Origin: Parasponia andersonii
Taxonomy: Eukaryota > Streptophyta > Magnoliopsida > Rosales > Cannabaceae
Assembly: GCA_002914805.1 (NCBI GenBank)
Contig: JXTB01000572.1
Coordinates: forward strand, 111,240 to 175,239
Direction of reading: 5' to 3'
DNA: 64,000 nucleotides
The first letter of the stretch is position 1, and every line of letters starts with the position of its first letter. Made by a program: the position numbers and the translations under genes. The notes beneath the pieces were generated by a model. It searched no databases. It was not told the origin of the DNA and saw only the letters and a program-made list of their open reading frames with translations. Below, one piece after another: positions 23,240 to 34,387 of the stretch.

Positions 23240-25886
23240 AAGGAATTGGTATTTTAGATTGTTGTTGATGTCGGGAGTAAGTTACTTGATTTTAATTTTG
23301 GCGTTTATTTTTGTTTTTTAATTTTATTTTTAAAGGTTTGTTTTGCGAGGTACTTTGAGATATTAGATCAACAAGAGTCCTCTTATGGTTTGCTCAATAA
23401 GACTCAGAGCCATTTTATTATGTATGGTAGAGATATAAGGAGTTTCTCACACTATGTCTGAATCATGGTTTATCCTTGGAGTATCAAATACAAAACTTTC
23501 TTCAAAACCTTTGACCCGAAATAGGACTATGGGTAGAGAGAGGAAATGGTACCTCTTCTATCTACCAACTATCCATTGATGAAGCCTACTGGTTGTTGGA
23601 AGATTTGGCCGATGTTGACTATCGGAGTTGGAGTTATCTATCAAGCCACCTTGATTTGGAAGATAACTCTAATATTTCTCCGCTATATTGTGATACTCCA
23701 CATCACCAAGAGGAGCCTTCTCCCAACCTTGAATATCTTTTTGCACAATTATTGAAGGAGACAAGATTTTTTTATAAGGAATAGGAGAGAAGGAATACTA
23801 TTCTTATCACAATTTGAGTCTCTTTATGACTCTCTTGAAGCCATGACAAGGGCGGTGGCTATGATACATGCATAAGTTATAAACATTCATAAAAGCCACT
23901 ACGAGGAGCTGAGCACAAGTAGAAGGATCTTGATTTTGTTTAATGATGATGGCTCAAGTGAGGAGGAAAATGAAGAATAGATCAAAGAGGAAGAATCACA
24001 AGACAACACTTGTGAATCTTTACCCTTTGAGATTGAAATCATCATGCTGCTACCATTCGTCAAAGATTATATTTACGACGATCCTATATGGTCAACACCT
24101 CCTCTACCATCGCTAACCCTATTCATTCAAGTTTATCAATCATATGTACTGGTGCCGAGTCAAGTTACTTATACAAGCCGAGCACTTTTATATATCACCA
24201 AGCTTGAGGGCGTTCAAAAACAAGACCCATTTGTTGTGTTGTATGACACATACTATGGGTGGAAGCTGCTATTTGACGAGTTTTACCAATATGTGCATGA
24301 CTAAGTATAAGGAAGTAATTTATAGAGAGAAGTCCCACACCACCCAAGTTAGAGATGCCTTGCTTACAGCACCATATTGATCAACCTTAATAGGAGGAGA
24401 GTGTTTCACCTCCCTAGAACGTGTTCTTTTTTCTTGTACTTATATTGAACATTTAAATTTTGAGAACATTGCCAATGTTAAGTTTAGGGGTGAGAGCACT
24501 TATTAATCAATTATTTGTTGGGTATGACTTTGCTTGTGGATTGATTGTTTTGACTTTTCTTCCTATGAATTGATTTCTTTTGGCAAATCTTTTATTCGCT
24601 TTTGTTTTCTTTTGCTTGTTTGAATAAGTTATGAGTTTTGTTGAGATGAGATAACTTGTTATTGATGATGAGTTTAGTCACTAAATATCCTTTAGGTCTT
24701 TTGAAATGCAATTCATTGAAATTGTTTGTGTGCTTGACTCGCATTAATTGAACCTTACTCTTGATTCTACACATTTGAGCACGATAATCATAATCACTTG
24801 ACTCTTTAAGCTTTTGGAGAAAACTTTTGTGCATTAGATAGGCATTGATATCTCATAAACTTTAGAACCCATTTAAGTGAAGCTTGAGGCAAAATTCTAT
24901 GTTAGGTATCATTGGAGAAATGATTTAGGCCATCTTTGGAGCATTTGAGCTTTTCAAGCTAACCTTGATACATTATCATCCTAGTACACCCACTTTGAGC
25001 CTATTTGTACCTTTCCTCTTCTACTACTTTTTTTCCAACCAAAATAATGACCACTAATCTTATCCTTAAGCATGTTGATTATTTTAAAGAGTTATTTTCT
25101 GTTATTATGAAGCAAAAAAAAAACCAAAAAAAAAAAGAGAAAGGAATAATTTGGTGAAAATATTTTGTCTTTACCCTTTATTTTGTTTTTCAACATTGAG
25201 GACAATGTTAATTTTGAGTTTGGGGAGAGGTTTTTGATTTTCACCCTTTAGTCTTATTTTATATCTTTCGTTCCGGAAAAAAAAAAGAAAAAATATTTCC
25301 ATAAGTGTTTGGTAGAGTGTTGAAAAGAAGTGTGGGAGTATTATTTGGTGTACCGGGGAATTACTATATAAAGGTCCTAGATTAATGTGCCTAAGAATGA
25401 TTTGAACCTCAATTTTTTTTTTTGAAAATTATCTTACGTTTACCCAAGCCAACATTACAAGCTTAATGAAAGACCTTTTGATCGTTAATGAGACACTAAC
25501 ATATATTTGTGGAGATCAAAATAAAAAATAGGCATATAATAGTTCGAAATTGCATCATATAAAGATCTTTTATTGCTTATTGAAACACACAAGTCTATCT
25601 GAAGTTTATTTTATTAAGTGATATTGATTTTTCACACACATACACATTAAGAGTCTTGAGTGGAGTTAAATTAATACTTGAATTGAAAATCTAGATAATC
25701 TCAATATTTTAATTTCATTTGAGCTTGGAATATTTTTTTAACTTCGGAGATACTTGCACGGTTTTTGATTCAATACAAAACTCACACTTTGTCGTTTATG
25801 TCTTTAATACCTGATTTGTGTTTTGCTATTCTTTTTCTTATTTTGTTTTGCTCGAGGACAAACAAATATTCAAGTCTGGGGGTATT
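23240..25886 (+). other. Internal region of element D, no recognised protein
   Basis: Small open frames occur at 23593-23784 (63 codons, acidic, with DLEDNSNISPLYCDTPHHQE) and 24044-24304 (86 codons, with 'DPFVVLYDTYYGWKLLFDEF'). The second reads like a real but unknown peptide; neither has a motif I can name, and both are framed by stops. The remainder is non-coding. Three stretches carry the same pattern, a 'gaggacaa'-like core followed by 'ttaa' and a G-rich purine run (about 24461, 25198 and 25853). The last is the presumed polypurine tract beside the 3' LTR. Confidence 0.5.
25876..25886 (+). other. Polypurine-tract-like junction of element D
   Basis: 'ctgggggtatt' immediately before the 3' LTR start TGATGAG, the expected site for priming plus-strand DNA. 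Confidence 0.65.
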
Positions 25887-26232
25887 TGATGAGTGATTTG
25901 AGTAATTATTAATTCACTTATAAATCAAGTATTATTCAACTCAAATAATTGTAAGTTCTCAAGTATTTTTGTCAGTTTGATGTGTTTTTCCTTTGTTTTT
26001 TAGTTCTTATGAATAAATTGGAATCAAGAAATATTGGTAACAAATATGGATATTTCAATAATTTGGGATAAAATTTATTCGATACGAATGCAACACAATA
26101 AAAATTAGGCAAAATGGAGCTAAAACAAAGAAATGGCTCCCCCAGGAAGAAAAGCTATCGTGCTAAGTTCCAGAGGCGAGAACACCGTAGTACTATAATA
26201 GTAGCGCCACAGTGCTACTTGGAAAGCTGAGT
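25887..26232 (+). repeat. Truncated 3' LTR of element D
   Basis: Only the first ~346 bp of the LTR remain. Sequence matching the 5' LTR stops at 'aagctgagt', where the E-type sequence starts. Confidence 0.85.
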
Positions 26233-27275
26233 TGTCAATAAACCAAATTATATTGGGTGATAATTTGCATAATATTTTTAGACAAATTTGCATAATATTT
26301 AGACAAATGCCTAGTTTTAATTAACTCTTAATACAAGTGGACTTATACTAATAGTTATGAACTTATTCTATTAAAGATCTAAAGTTTACTCTTAAATTAA
26401 ATAAATATCACATGATACTTTATAATAAAAATTGTGTCCGTTAGATAATTAATATTTGCATGTGTATCTCCACATGAATACCGATAATTGAAGCAACGTA
26501 AAATTACTATTTTTCCCTTCCAATTATATCTTTCAATTCTTTAATACAAGACTATATCTAATGGATGAACAAGCTTGTAAAAAGTCTTCAGTTAATAAAA
26601 TAGCTAATTTTATTAATTACTTAGCTAATGTTTAAATCATCTAAGCTCTTATAGCTTCTAAAGGTAGTATTCACTTCTCTATATAATATAATTCTTGATT
26701 CCACATTCTTAATGTCTATAATAACGCATTACCAAAATGTTAGGGCCTAGATCATCAATTATTTGATCCGTATCTTTCAATATCTCAAATAATACATGTT
26801 ATAAATATGAATTTATCAACTATTTTAGATCAAGAAAAATATGGGTTAATTATGAACTTTATGAGAATATGTTCTCATTTACAGCACTTATTACTATAAC
26901 ATATTTCATATAGTCCTTATTCAATGTACATTTATATACACCAAGACTTTTTTGTATATGTTCATATCAATATAGCTTAAAATGCACAATAAATGCTCAA
27001 TATCTTACAACACGATCTAAGAGAAGTATCCAACTTCTCGTATTAGTTGTGAACAAATTTATTTGATTTAATTCGAAAAAATATGTCTAAATTTTAATAA
27101 ACTTTATTTAAAATATTTTTTTAATGAATAAATTATAGAACCTTTTGAAATTTACTATTATACAATAATCAAAATATTACCACAAATATTATGCATGGAA
27201 TGTAATTTTATTAAATATCCAAAATATTGAATAAATATCCAGAAAGAATAAATACTTTTTGATATAATCCTAATA
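26233..27275 (-). repeat. Left (3') LTR of element E, truncated
   Basis: Matches 28491-30184 except for the F insertion. The first bases (26257-26304) carry a short tandem duplication of 'aatttgcataatattt'-like units. The part equivalent to 27925-28490 is missing. Confidence 0.75.
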
Positions 27276-27924
27276 TTACCATGACCGATGTCCCAGGATT
27301 GCTACAAACGGTAGCTAACGGCCCCCTTATGGGTGACACTAGTGCATCTCTACATGCTAGGTGCAGCCTCATGGCTCGACTAGGTCATGCCCCCTCCCCA
27401 AAGACAAGAAAAAAATAATTTATTTTAATAAAAAATAGAAAAATAAATAGGAAAAGGAAAATAAGAAACTAAAAATTCTTTTTCTTCTTCTTTCTCCATT
27501 ATTGGTCTTCTGAGCTTTCTCATCATCATTGTTCTTTCTAAAAAATAACAAAAACCTAAATTTATAATTTTCTAGTATGGGAAAAATACATATCTTGTAA
27601 GATCTATCAAAGGGAAAAACATAGTGATAATGAACCACCCTCCTTGTTACAACTCTAACAAAAAGATTACAACCAAAAATTCTATAACCATGGGTAAGGT
27701 TCATCATAACCAACAAATCTATAAGGCATTCATAACTTAAAAATCGATATCCATCCATTACAATATAGACAAAAATCAATTAAACCATTCATAGAAACTT
27801 ATAGTGCTATGCCCATCTAAAGATCACAAAGATACAATATAATCTGAACGATCAAGAATAAGCCAAAAAAAGGGATTTGTAGTAAATAGACTATAATGAC
27901 AACTGTAGCTCTGGTATCAATTAT
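27276..27924 (-). other. Internal region of element E
   Basis: About 650 bp with no gag or pol motif. The 119-codon minus-strand frame at 27420-27779 is rich in Phe, Tyr and Lys/Arg and reflects a pyrimidine-rich stretch; it shows no similarity to element proteins I recognise. The primer-binding site lies at 27908-27919 on the minus strand. Confidence 0.55.
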
Positions 27925-28864
27925 TGGTTAAATTTCATAAAAAACGTGATAAAATCTAAGATGAGTGGAGGCTTGAAAAATAAAATTTTTTTGGATTATA
28001 TTTTTCATAAAAACTATTTAGGATCTTTTTTATGGTTTAAATACATACAACGGATCTTACCTAAATCAGTGAGTCTTCCTCTCTAATTACTAAAGCTTAT
28101 AACAACAGAGGTATATGGGCACTTTTATGTTAATCAACCTCCAAGTGAGATTTCAAAAACTCCCTTAGCCTCTAATGGTGGCTCTAAGAATTTCTCTCTC
28201 TCTTACACAATCACTTTTTTCTCAATTTTTTATGTTCAGTCGCCAAACAAATGTTTCAGAAAAAATTGAACATTACACACAAAAGAAATGATAGAACCTT
28301 TTATTGGTTCCTCCTATAGACACAATTCAATAAGCCCTAGTAGGCATATGGTTGGCCAAATTTTAATGCTCTATGAAGTAATGTGGTGGGCTCTTGTAGC
28401 CCACCTACGTATTCAACCTTTTTATCTCTTAATATAATTGCCTAGATATTAGTACTCACTTTGTAAATCTCATGCAATCTAAGATATTAGTGTCAGTTGG
28501 GGACCCAAATTGACCTATTTAATTCTAACTCTAATAGACAAAAGTTCAGTTTTAATTAACTCTTAATACAAGTAGGCATATGCAACTAATTATCGACTTG
28601 TTCCACTAAAGTTTCAAATGGTACTCTTGAATTAAATAAGTATCACAAGATACTTTATAATTAGAATTATTTCCATTAGATAATTAATATTTGCATATAT
28701 ATTTCCACATGAATACCAATAATTTGAGATAGGTTAAATTTTTTTTTTGTCCCTCTAATTATATTTTTCAATTCGTTGATACAAGACTATATCTAATGGA
28801 TGACTAGACTTATAGAAAGTCTTTGATTAATAAAATAACCAATTTTGTTAATTATTTAGCTAAG

Positions 28865-29521
28865 TATTATGACCCTAGCCTCAAATTAGACAATTGTGCG
28901 GCACTTAACAAGACCTGTTACACTAAGTAAGCCAACTTATACAACCAATACTCAACGAAAGGGATTTAGAGTAAACTTTGAGACAAAGTGGCAAAATAAA
29001 AAAGTTTGAGTGAATGAAAGATTTGTATTAATCTTAGAATGCTTGACAACTCTCAAATAAGACTTGTGTACAAATGAACCCAAGGGGTCTTTTATATGGG
29101 CAAAGTTTAAACTAACTAACAGTTATGATCGTGCCAAGTGGCATGATCTTATAAAGGGTCTAGAATCTTCTCAAATAAAATAATAATATCTACAAAGATA
29201 TTTATATAGAGAGTTCTAAAGAAAGCATAGTCTAAATCCTTTTAGGAATTTCACCTACTATCTTGACTCTTCTAGGTCATTTTAGGAGCTTACAGAGTCA
29301 TCTTGAGCTATTTAGCACTAACCACCTTGGGTAGAGTCTTCTAGGACTTAGTAGCACTAACTAGAGTCTTCTAGCACTTTTAAGGTCTCTTGATAGTTCT
29401 AGAAATATCCACCACATTCTAGAATCTTCTCCCCATTCTCTTGGTTAAGTAGTATATATATAGGATCTTAAAGCCATGAGGCTAAAATAACTTGGATCTT
29501 GGAAGCTAAATGAGTGAGGCG
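28865..29521 (+). mobile_element. Insertion F: candidate solo LTR with heat-shock-like elements
   Basis: A 657-bp block absent from the other E LTR and flanked by TAAG (28861-28864 and 29522-29525). It has no coding frame. It holds a TATA box (about 29452-29461), preceded by TTCTAGAATCTTC (29417-29429), an exact TTCnnGAAnnTTC heat-shock element, and TTCTAGAA (29397-29404). A further GAAnnTTC lies near 29163 and several 'tcttctag' motifs between. A promoter with no genes fits a solo LTR. The ends (TATTATG...GAGGCG) are not canonical TG/CA, so the exact borders and the class remain uncertain. Confidence 0.55.
29397..29461 (+). promoter_or_regulatory. Heat-shock-element cluster and TATA box in insertion F
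   Basis: TTCtaGAA at 29397-29404, then the three-unit TTCtaGAAtcTTC at 29417-29429, then 'gtatatatata' about 22 bp downstream. The arrangement resembles heat-responsive LTR promoters such as that of the Arabidopsis ONSEN family, where heat-shock factors bind the LTR. Activity here is inference. Confidence 0.55.
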
Positions 29522-30464
29522 TAAGGCTTTAAATCTTTCAAGCTCCTATCGCTTCTGAAGACAATATTCGATTCTCTATATAACAGAGTTATGGACTCCA
29601 TATCTATAGGCATATGTTCTTAACGTTCATAATAATATATTACCAAAATATCAAGATCTAGATTATCAATTTCTTGATCCATATCTTTTAAAATCTCAAA
29701 TAATAAAAGTTATGAATACAAATTCATCACTTATTTAAAGATTAAGAAAGACATGCGTTAATTATGAATTTTATGAGAACATATCCTTATCAATGATACT
29801 TATTACAAGAACATATTTTTCATAATCCTTATTCAATATTTACATACTAAGACATTTTGCATATGGTCATACTAATATAAATTAAGACACGCTATAAATG
29901 TACAAAGTCTTGCAATATGATCTAAGAGAAGTTTCTAACTTCTCTTATTAGTTGTGAACAATTTTATTTGATTTATATAAAGAAAATATGTTTTAATTTT
30001 AATAAATACCTTTATTAAAATATTTCTCTAATAAATAAATCATAGAATCTTTTAATATTCACTATTGTATCATAAATCAAAATATTATCACAAATATTAT
30101 GCATCAAATATCACTTTATTTAATATCCAAATCATTCAATAAATATCCTTAAATAATAAATACTTTTTAGGCATAATCCTAACATATACTACACTAATAA
30201 TGACAAAAGTGAGGCATTGTGGAAACATGTTAACAATTTTATCTCTTGCAATATATGAGATTTCTTGATGTTGAAATTATTTCAACAAATAGCGATGCTC
30301 CAATTTTGCAAGATACAAATCCTTCACCAATTCTGTTGCTTGTAGATCTGTTGGTGATAAACAATGTCTGATATCATTGTGAAGATGTTGAACCAAAAAA
30401 TGTCAATAATATTGATGAATTACTCCGTCAAACTTGTGTTATGAGTGTGGATGAAAGTGATTGA

Positions 30465-30816
30465 TGACAACGAATTTGAAGATGACACATTAGAAGAATA
30501 CAATGATGAAGATATGGATACTATAGATAGTGGTAGTGGTAGTAGTGATGGGTAAGTTAATAAAATTGTAAACTACTTGAATTTGCATATTAATTTTGCA
30601 TAGTATGTTTTATCCCTTATAATTTATAATTTCTTTGTTTTTTGTAGGATGTCTAATATAAGAAATGCTCTAACTAATTGTGCTAAAAGGAGTAGTAGGT
30701 ATGGATGGAATACACCAGATGGAAAGGGAAAAAGGATTACAAAGGAATCCAGGAATATCATTGTTAAAAAGGAGCTGAAGAGGATCAAGATGTTGAAGTT
30801 AACAGGTGAATATTGA
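30465..30816 (+). pseudogene. CACTA transposase-like exons (acidic segment)
   Basis: An acidic peptide, DDNEFEDDTLEEYNDEDMD (from 30465), ends at a GT donor near 30552 ('gggtaagtt'). After an intron ending 'ttttttgtag' (30648) comes MSNIRNALTNCAKRSS... with KGKRITKES and a Lys-rich end, stopping at about 30816. Acidic 'DDTLEEY'-like strings followed by a basic region are common in plant CACTA ORFs. Assignment to this family rests on that resemblance plus the second copy of the acidic peptide at 32404-32465 and the transposase exons downstream; it is moderate at best. Confidence 0.42.
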
Positions 30817-31539
30817 AAGGGAAAAATCTGTTGTCATTTGAGATGCTGTAACATCACTGTCTGTATTAACTGACACTAATTCTAGGTTGATATTGTAATA
30901 TCATTAAAATATTTGACTTGACATTTGTGAACGTATTTGTCTGAATTTTACAACGATCATATGATTGAATTTTTATTCAATTAGTTATATTTTGATCAGA
31001 AATATCAGTGATTGATGTTTGCCTTGTAGAAAAATTATATTCACATATTTCTTTCTTATTTAGGTATGTTTTAATGAAGATTGATTATTGTGTGATTGCT
31101 AATATTAATTGACCAATATTTCTAGAAATAATCAATTCTGATTCCAATCAATCAGATTATAACTATTAGGCTAATTTTATCTGATTGCTTTGATAGCTTA
31201 TATTTTTATGGAAACTGGCTTATAGTATGAAAGTATAAATGCTTATCTCTTGTGTTGTCATTTTCTTATTTATACTTAGCTAATTCTTATTATGTGTAAA
31301 TACTCTCTATTTGATTGATTTGTGTAAAAACTAAATTTGCTATTTTAGGTAACAAATCAATGTTTATTCTGGAAGACTTCAAATCTGGTTATTTTAGATA
31401 GGGTAATATTGTAACATCATTGTGCAGAATCAACAACAATTATAGATCGACCTTGATTACGAAAATCTTATCTTTTACCGATTTAATTGGCTTTTAATTA
31501 GCATTTATGATGATTATAACGTGTTTTGCAGATTACCAA

Positions 31540-32035
31540 GGACTAAAATACCTTAAGCACTATATATTGGGGTCTAGGTTAGAGTCCTAAGTGTGCCATA
31601 TATATTTATGATCGGTATTAGAGCAATACTTTATTAAATCTACCTATACTTTCTATTATAAGACTATGAGAGATTTTTAGTCGTAAGAGTGCTTTGGGAG
31701 AAGTACGAGCACTTTGAGAGAAGTGCAACAATTCTTTGGGAGAAGTGCAACAAGTTTTCGGGAGAAGACAGGTTCCGTGAAATCTAAAGAAAGTTCAGAC
31801 AGAAGGAATCACATCAAGTCGAGGAGAGCTCGCTAGACGGATTAGTGGAGGAATACTGACATGTTGCAATATTTAAGAGAGAGATATTTTATATTTGATT
31901 GGTATTTGTACTCACATTATCCTTTACTAATAAGTTTATTTCTCTTGGTGTGACCCATTGGATATAGACTATCGGGAGATAATTGAACTGAATAAAAATA
32001 TTGTTCGTCTAATTTTTACTTTTTAGTATTACAAC
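31540..32035 (+). repeat. Copia-like LTR fragment with internal tandem repeat
   Basis: A non-coding stretch with the layout of the J-type LTR 3' half: 'gattggtatttgtactcac', 'aataagtttattt', a 'ggtgtgaccc' block and an A/T-rich end at 'attacaaca'. It includes 3-4 copies of a ~21-bp unit 'ctttgggagaagtgcaacaa' (31692-31775). It is probably an insertion into the CACTA element. Borders are not resolved. Confidence 0.4.
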
Positions 32036-32347
32036 ATCCATATTACATTTTTTTTGTATAATCACCTTACATAATTAATTATATTCGATAAGAATACAAA
32101 AAACAATAATAATAAATACAATGCAAAGTTAGGCAAGCCAGTCCTCAAAATAGGAAGCAATTTAACGATATTCTAGCCCTCTATGTTAGAGATATCATCC
32201 GGTCCTCAACTTTGTCATAGGCGGATGTGAAGAAGGAAGACATAGAACTCATTTTTCACTTACTTGAAATAAGTAATTTATATATTGACTCGTTTTGTAT
32301 GTTATTTTGTTCAATTTTATTAATTATCATAAAAAAAAATTTTGTAG

Positions 32348-32536
32348 TTAAACTTTATTTTTCTTCGTGACAATATTCTTTTTATGGATGAGATATATTT
32401 TCTTTTCATCGTTGTATTCTTCTAATCTATCGTCCTCAATTTGATCGTTATCAACCAAGAAATCGTCCATCGAATATATCAACAATGTTTCTTCAATTTT
32501 TTTATGTATTATCTTTTCCACCGAAAGCATCAACAT
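32348..32536 (-). pseudogene. Inverted CACTA ORF fragment
   Basis: A minus-strand frame of 62 codons contains VDNDQIEDDRLEEYNDEKK, close to DDNEFEDDTLEEYNDED on the plus strand at 30465. The two DNA stretches align over about 50 bp in opposite orientation (shared 'ttagaagaatacaa'). So part of the transposon, or a second copy, is inverted here. Confidence 0.5.
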
Positions 32537-32539
32537 GCT

Positions 32540-33175
32540 TCTTCATGGTGAGCTTTTTGATGCATTCGATGGAAAAGATGACGTGCAGGCCACTAAGAAG
32601 AAGCCTTTTAGGAATGTGTGCAAGGAGGATTTCGCTATTTTTTGCGACAATTTTCAGGTAATAATACTTTTATGTAGTAAATTAAACTATTATCATAAAT
32701 TATTTTTATAACTCATTTTAAGTAATTGTTTTATTTTCTAGGAGAAAATTTCGGTGCACAGCAGAGAGAATCAAGCATTGTAGCTGTATGCTCCCGGTCA
32801 AGGCTCTCTGGTTAGGACTGCCCATATCCACGAAAGGGTAAGCATACAATAAATAATCATTAATTTACAATTTTCAATTGCATATTCTATATATTGATAT
32901 TGATCATTACTTTGTTATTAGGCAGACTTGGAGACAAGTGCCCTTGCCATCCCCGTGGACATTTGACAGCAGTGATACTACAAGAAGACTCGATTAAGGA
33001 ATGACACTCAATTAAGGAATGACTGCACACTAAACAAATATGTACCTTTTATTTCCTTCTCTTTTAATGTTCAATTTTATTTAAATATAAATTAATTCTA
33101 TCTTCTGTTCCATAGGAGGAGATCGCTAGGGTGACAGAAGAGACTGTGACTTAGGCACAGTCATAATCTTTGCTA
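32540..33175 (+). pseudogene. Ptta/En/Spm-type transposase C-terminal exons
   Basis: Exon 1 reads LFDAFDGKDDVQATKKK then FRNVCKEDFAIFCDNFQ and ends at a GT donor (about 32657). Exon 2 (32742-32838) reads EKISVHSRENQAL, a stop, then LYAPGQGSLVRTAHIHER and a GT donor. Exon 3 begins at about 32923 and decays. The pattern 'FC...NRxN...GS.S.VR.AH' is that of the plant Ptta/En/Spm transposase domain, the DNA-binding accessory protein of CACTA elements. A stop in exon 2 and the decayed third exon make it a pseudogene. The intron boundaries are inferred from frame and GT/AG only. Confidence 0.52.
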
Positions 33176-33255
33176 TTTAACCCAGTCACATCAGTTGAGT
33201 TCGTTACAGGTCCCCATCCTTTCAATGATTCTAACTATACCAATAGTTGCGAGAG

Positions 33256-33260
<5 letters not shown>

Positions 33261-33292
<32 letters not shown>
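33261..33292. repeat. (GA)n microsatellite
   Basis: About sixteen uninterrupted GA units inside the CACTA remnant. Confidence 0.95.
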
Positions 33293-33294
<2 letters not shown>

Positions 33295-33879
33295 TGAAGG
33301 GTGGTGGGATGAGACTTATTGACAGTTGGATACGTAACAACTGATAAACTCACTGATTGCTTGGCTCGGTACTTCTTGCTTCAATTTCCAACCTCCTGCC
33401 TCACAACCTCCACCGTGCTAGATTTTTCTGATGTATTTTTTTTCAATAATCATACAATTTTTATAAATTTTTTTTTGTATGAATTGTATTTTTAATTATT
33501 AATTAAAATTGAATTATTATTTTAAATTTCTTTATCTAGTTGTTAATTAATTATTCATCTTAATTTTAATTTTATAATTTCATATCTCATATCCTTTTGT
33601 TTACACATTATAAGCGTCGGTAAAAGTTGAATTGGGAAATTAAATATCTTTTTTCAGGCATTTTAAAATATTTTAAAAATTACTAAAATAATTCTTTTTC
33701 CCGACGTGTAAACTCGTTTAAAATAACTTTTAAGAAAATAAAAATAAATAAAATAATATATACTTTCCTGATGCATTATTGGTAAATGTGTGAGAAAAGG
33801 TTGAACAATATAAATTTGTATGTAGCTATTTGCCAACAATATGCGCTTTTTTTATGGTCCTAACGTAGTCCCAGATATC

Positions 33880-34045
33880 ATTCTGCAGACGCAATTTTTG
33901 TCAGAATGGGAATATGCTTTTACCGATTTTCCTTCGCCGATATAACTTCCTAACACATTTTTGCGTCGAGAAATCTTTCTCGATGCATTTTGAATAATTT
34001 TCTCGATACTTTGATGCGTTGGGAAAGGCTTTAAATCTTGTAGTG
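33880..34045 (+). repeat. CACTA subterminal repeats and right terminal inverted repeat
   Basis: Several 'gcgtcg/gatgca/gatgcg' motifs alternate in both orientations ('agacgcaatttttgtc', 'ttgcgtcgagaaatctttct', 'ctttgatgcgttggg') and lead to 'cttgtagtg'. Such arrays bind the element's TNPA-like protein. Confidence 0.6.
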
Positions 34046-34387
34046 TGTAATAAAGGGTGGAATTATATATGGCTGGTAAGTGACCTTATTTAAATTTTGA
34101 ATCTTTTGCACACCCAAAATCCAAGTGTCCCATGACATTGATGTCTCAATTGTTACAGTCCTTTTAAATTATCTCGCATGAGTTTTTCAATTATTTCGTT
34201 GAACTTTTGACTGTGATTCTTAAAGATTGATTATGTTTGGAATAATAAATGCAATTGTATCCGGCTTGAAAGTGAGTACTCTATGTACATTGTGAATCGA
34301 TTTCTTACCACAAGTCCCAATGTCCCGTGGCATTGGATATCTTACGTGCCATGCTATCTCTTCTTTAGCTGTTTTATGAGTTTTATT
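34046..34387. other. Spacer with a short diverged duplication
   Basis: No gene seen. Two similar strings, 'caagtgtcccatgacattg' (34122) and 'caatgtcccgtggcattgg' (34317), each followed by 'atgtct' or 'atatct', suggest an old local duplication. The 62-codon minus-strand frame here is not supported. Confidence 0.35.

Larger units (their letters stand above)
21735..26232 (+). mobile_element. Element D: Tat/Athila-style LTR element, non-autonomous, 3' truncated
   Basis: A 1486-bp 5' LTR (TGATGAG...GTAACA) is followed by TTTTTGGTGCCATTACC, a decayed form of the TGGCGCCGTTGCC primer-binding site used by Tat/Athila elements. The 3' LTR starts at 25887 right after 'caagtctgggggtatt', the polypurine-type junction common in this group, and matches 21735 onward until it breaks at 26232, where element E begins. 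The 2.67-kb internal region has no recognisable gag or pol, so the element was probably mobilised in trans or has lost its coding part. The base string TCATG precedes the 5' LTR; the other flank is lost. Confidence 0.78.
26233..30184 (-). mobile_element. Element E: small non-autonomous LTR element, minus strand
   Basis: Two direct copies of an LTR, which in the minus orientation begins TGTTAGGATTATGCC (at 30184) and TATTAGGATTATATC (at 27275). The right copy ends (minus strand) TTAACCA at 27925. It is followed by TGATACCAGAGC, a two-mismatch version of the initiator-Met primer-binding site. Only about 650 bp separate the LTRs, with no protein motif, so this is a TRIM/LARD-like non-autonomous element. 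The left copy is truncated where it meets D at 26233. No target duplication can be tested. Confidence 0.7.
27925..30184 (-). repeat. Right (5') LTR of element E, split by insertion F
   Basis: About 1.6 kb of LTR after removing F (28865-29521). Blocks such as 'ttttaattaactcttaatac' and 'ttagataattaatatttgca' align with the left copy. Confidence 0.72.
30185..34045 (+). mobile_element. Degenerate En/Spm (CACTA) transposon
   Basis: The right end reads '...ttaaatcttgtagtg' (34031-34045), the complement of the CACTACAAGA-type terminus of plant CACTA elements. It is preceded by short direct and inverted motifs built on 'gcgtcg', 'gatgca' and 'gatgcg' (33890-34030), typical subterminal repeats. Transposase-like exons lie inside, in both orientations. 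The left end is unclear: 'cactaataatgac' occurs at 30192, but the flanking 3 bp (CTA) do not match TGT after 34045. The element is therefore probably 5'-truncated or rearranged, and it contains a copia-LTR-like insertion. Confidence 0.58.

Noticed and set aside
27420-27779. 119-codon minus-strand open frame inside element E
   Set aside because: Composition (Phe/Tyr/Arg/Lys-rich) follows a biased DNA tract; no motif, no second copy, and it lies in a non-coding interior.
30192-30204. 'cactaataatgac' as the left end of the 30-34 kb CACTA element
   Set aside because: Beyond the first five bases it does not match the right terminus, and the flanking 3 bp (CTA) differ from TGT after 34045; left end treated as unknown.
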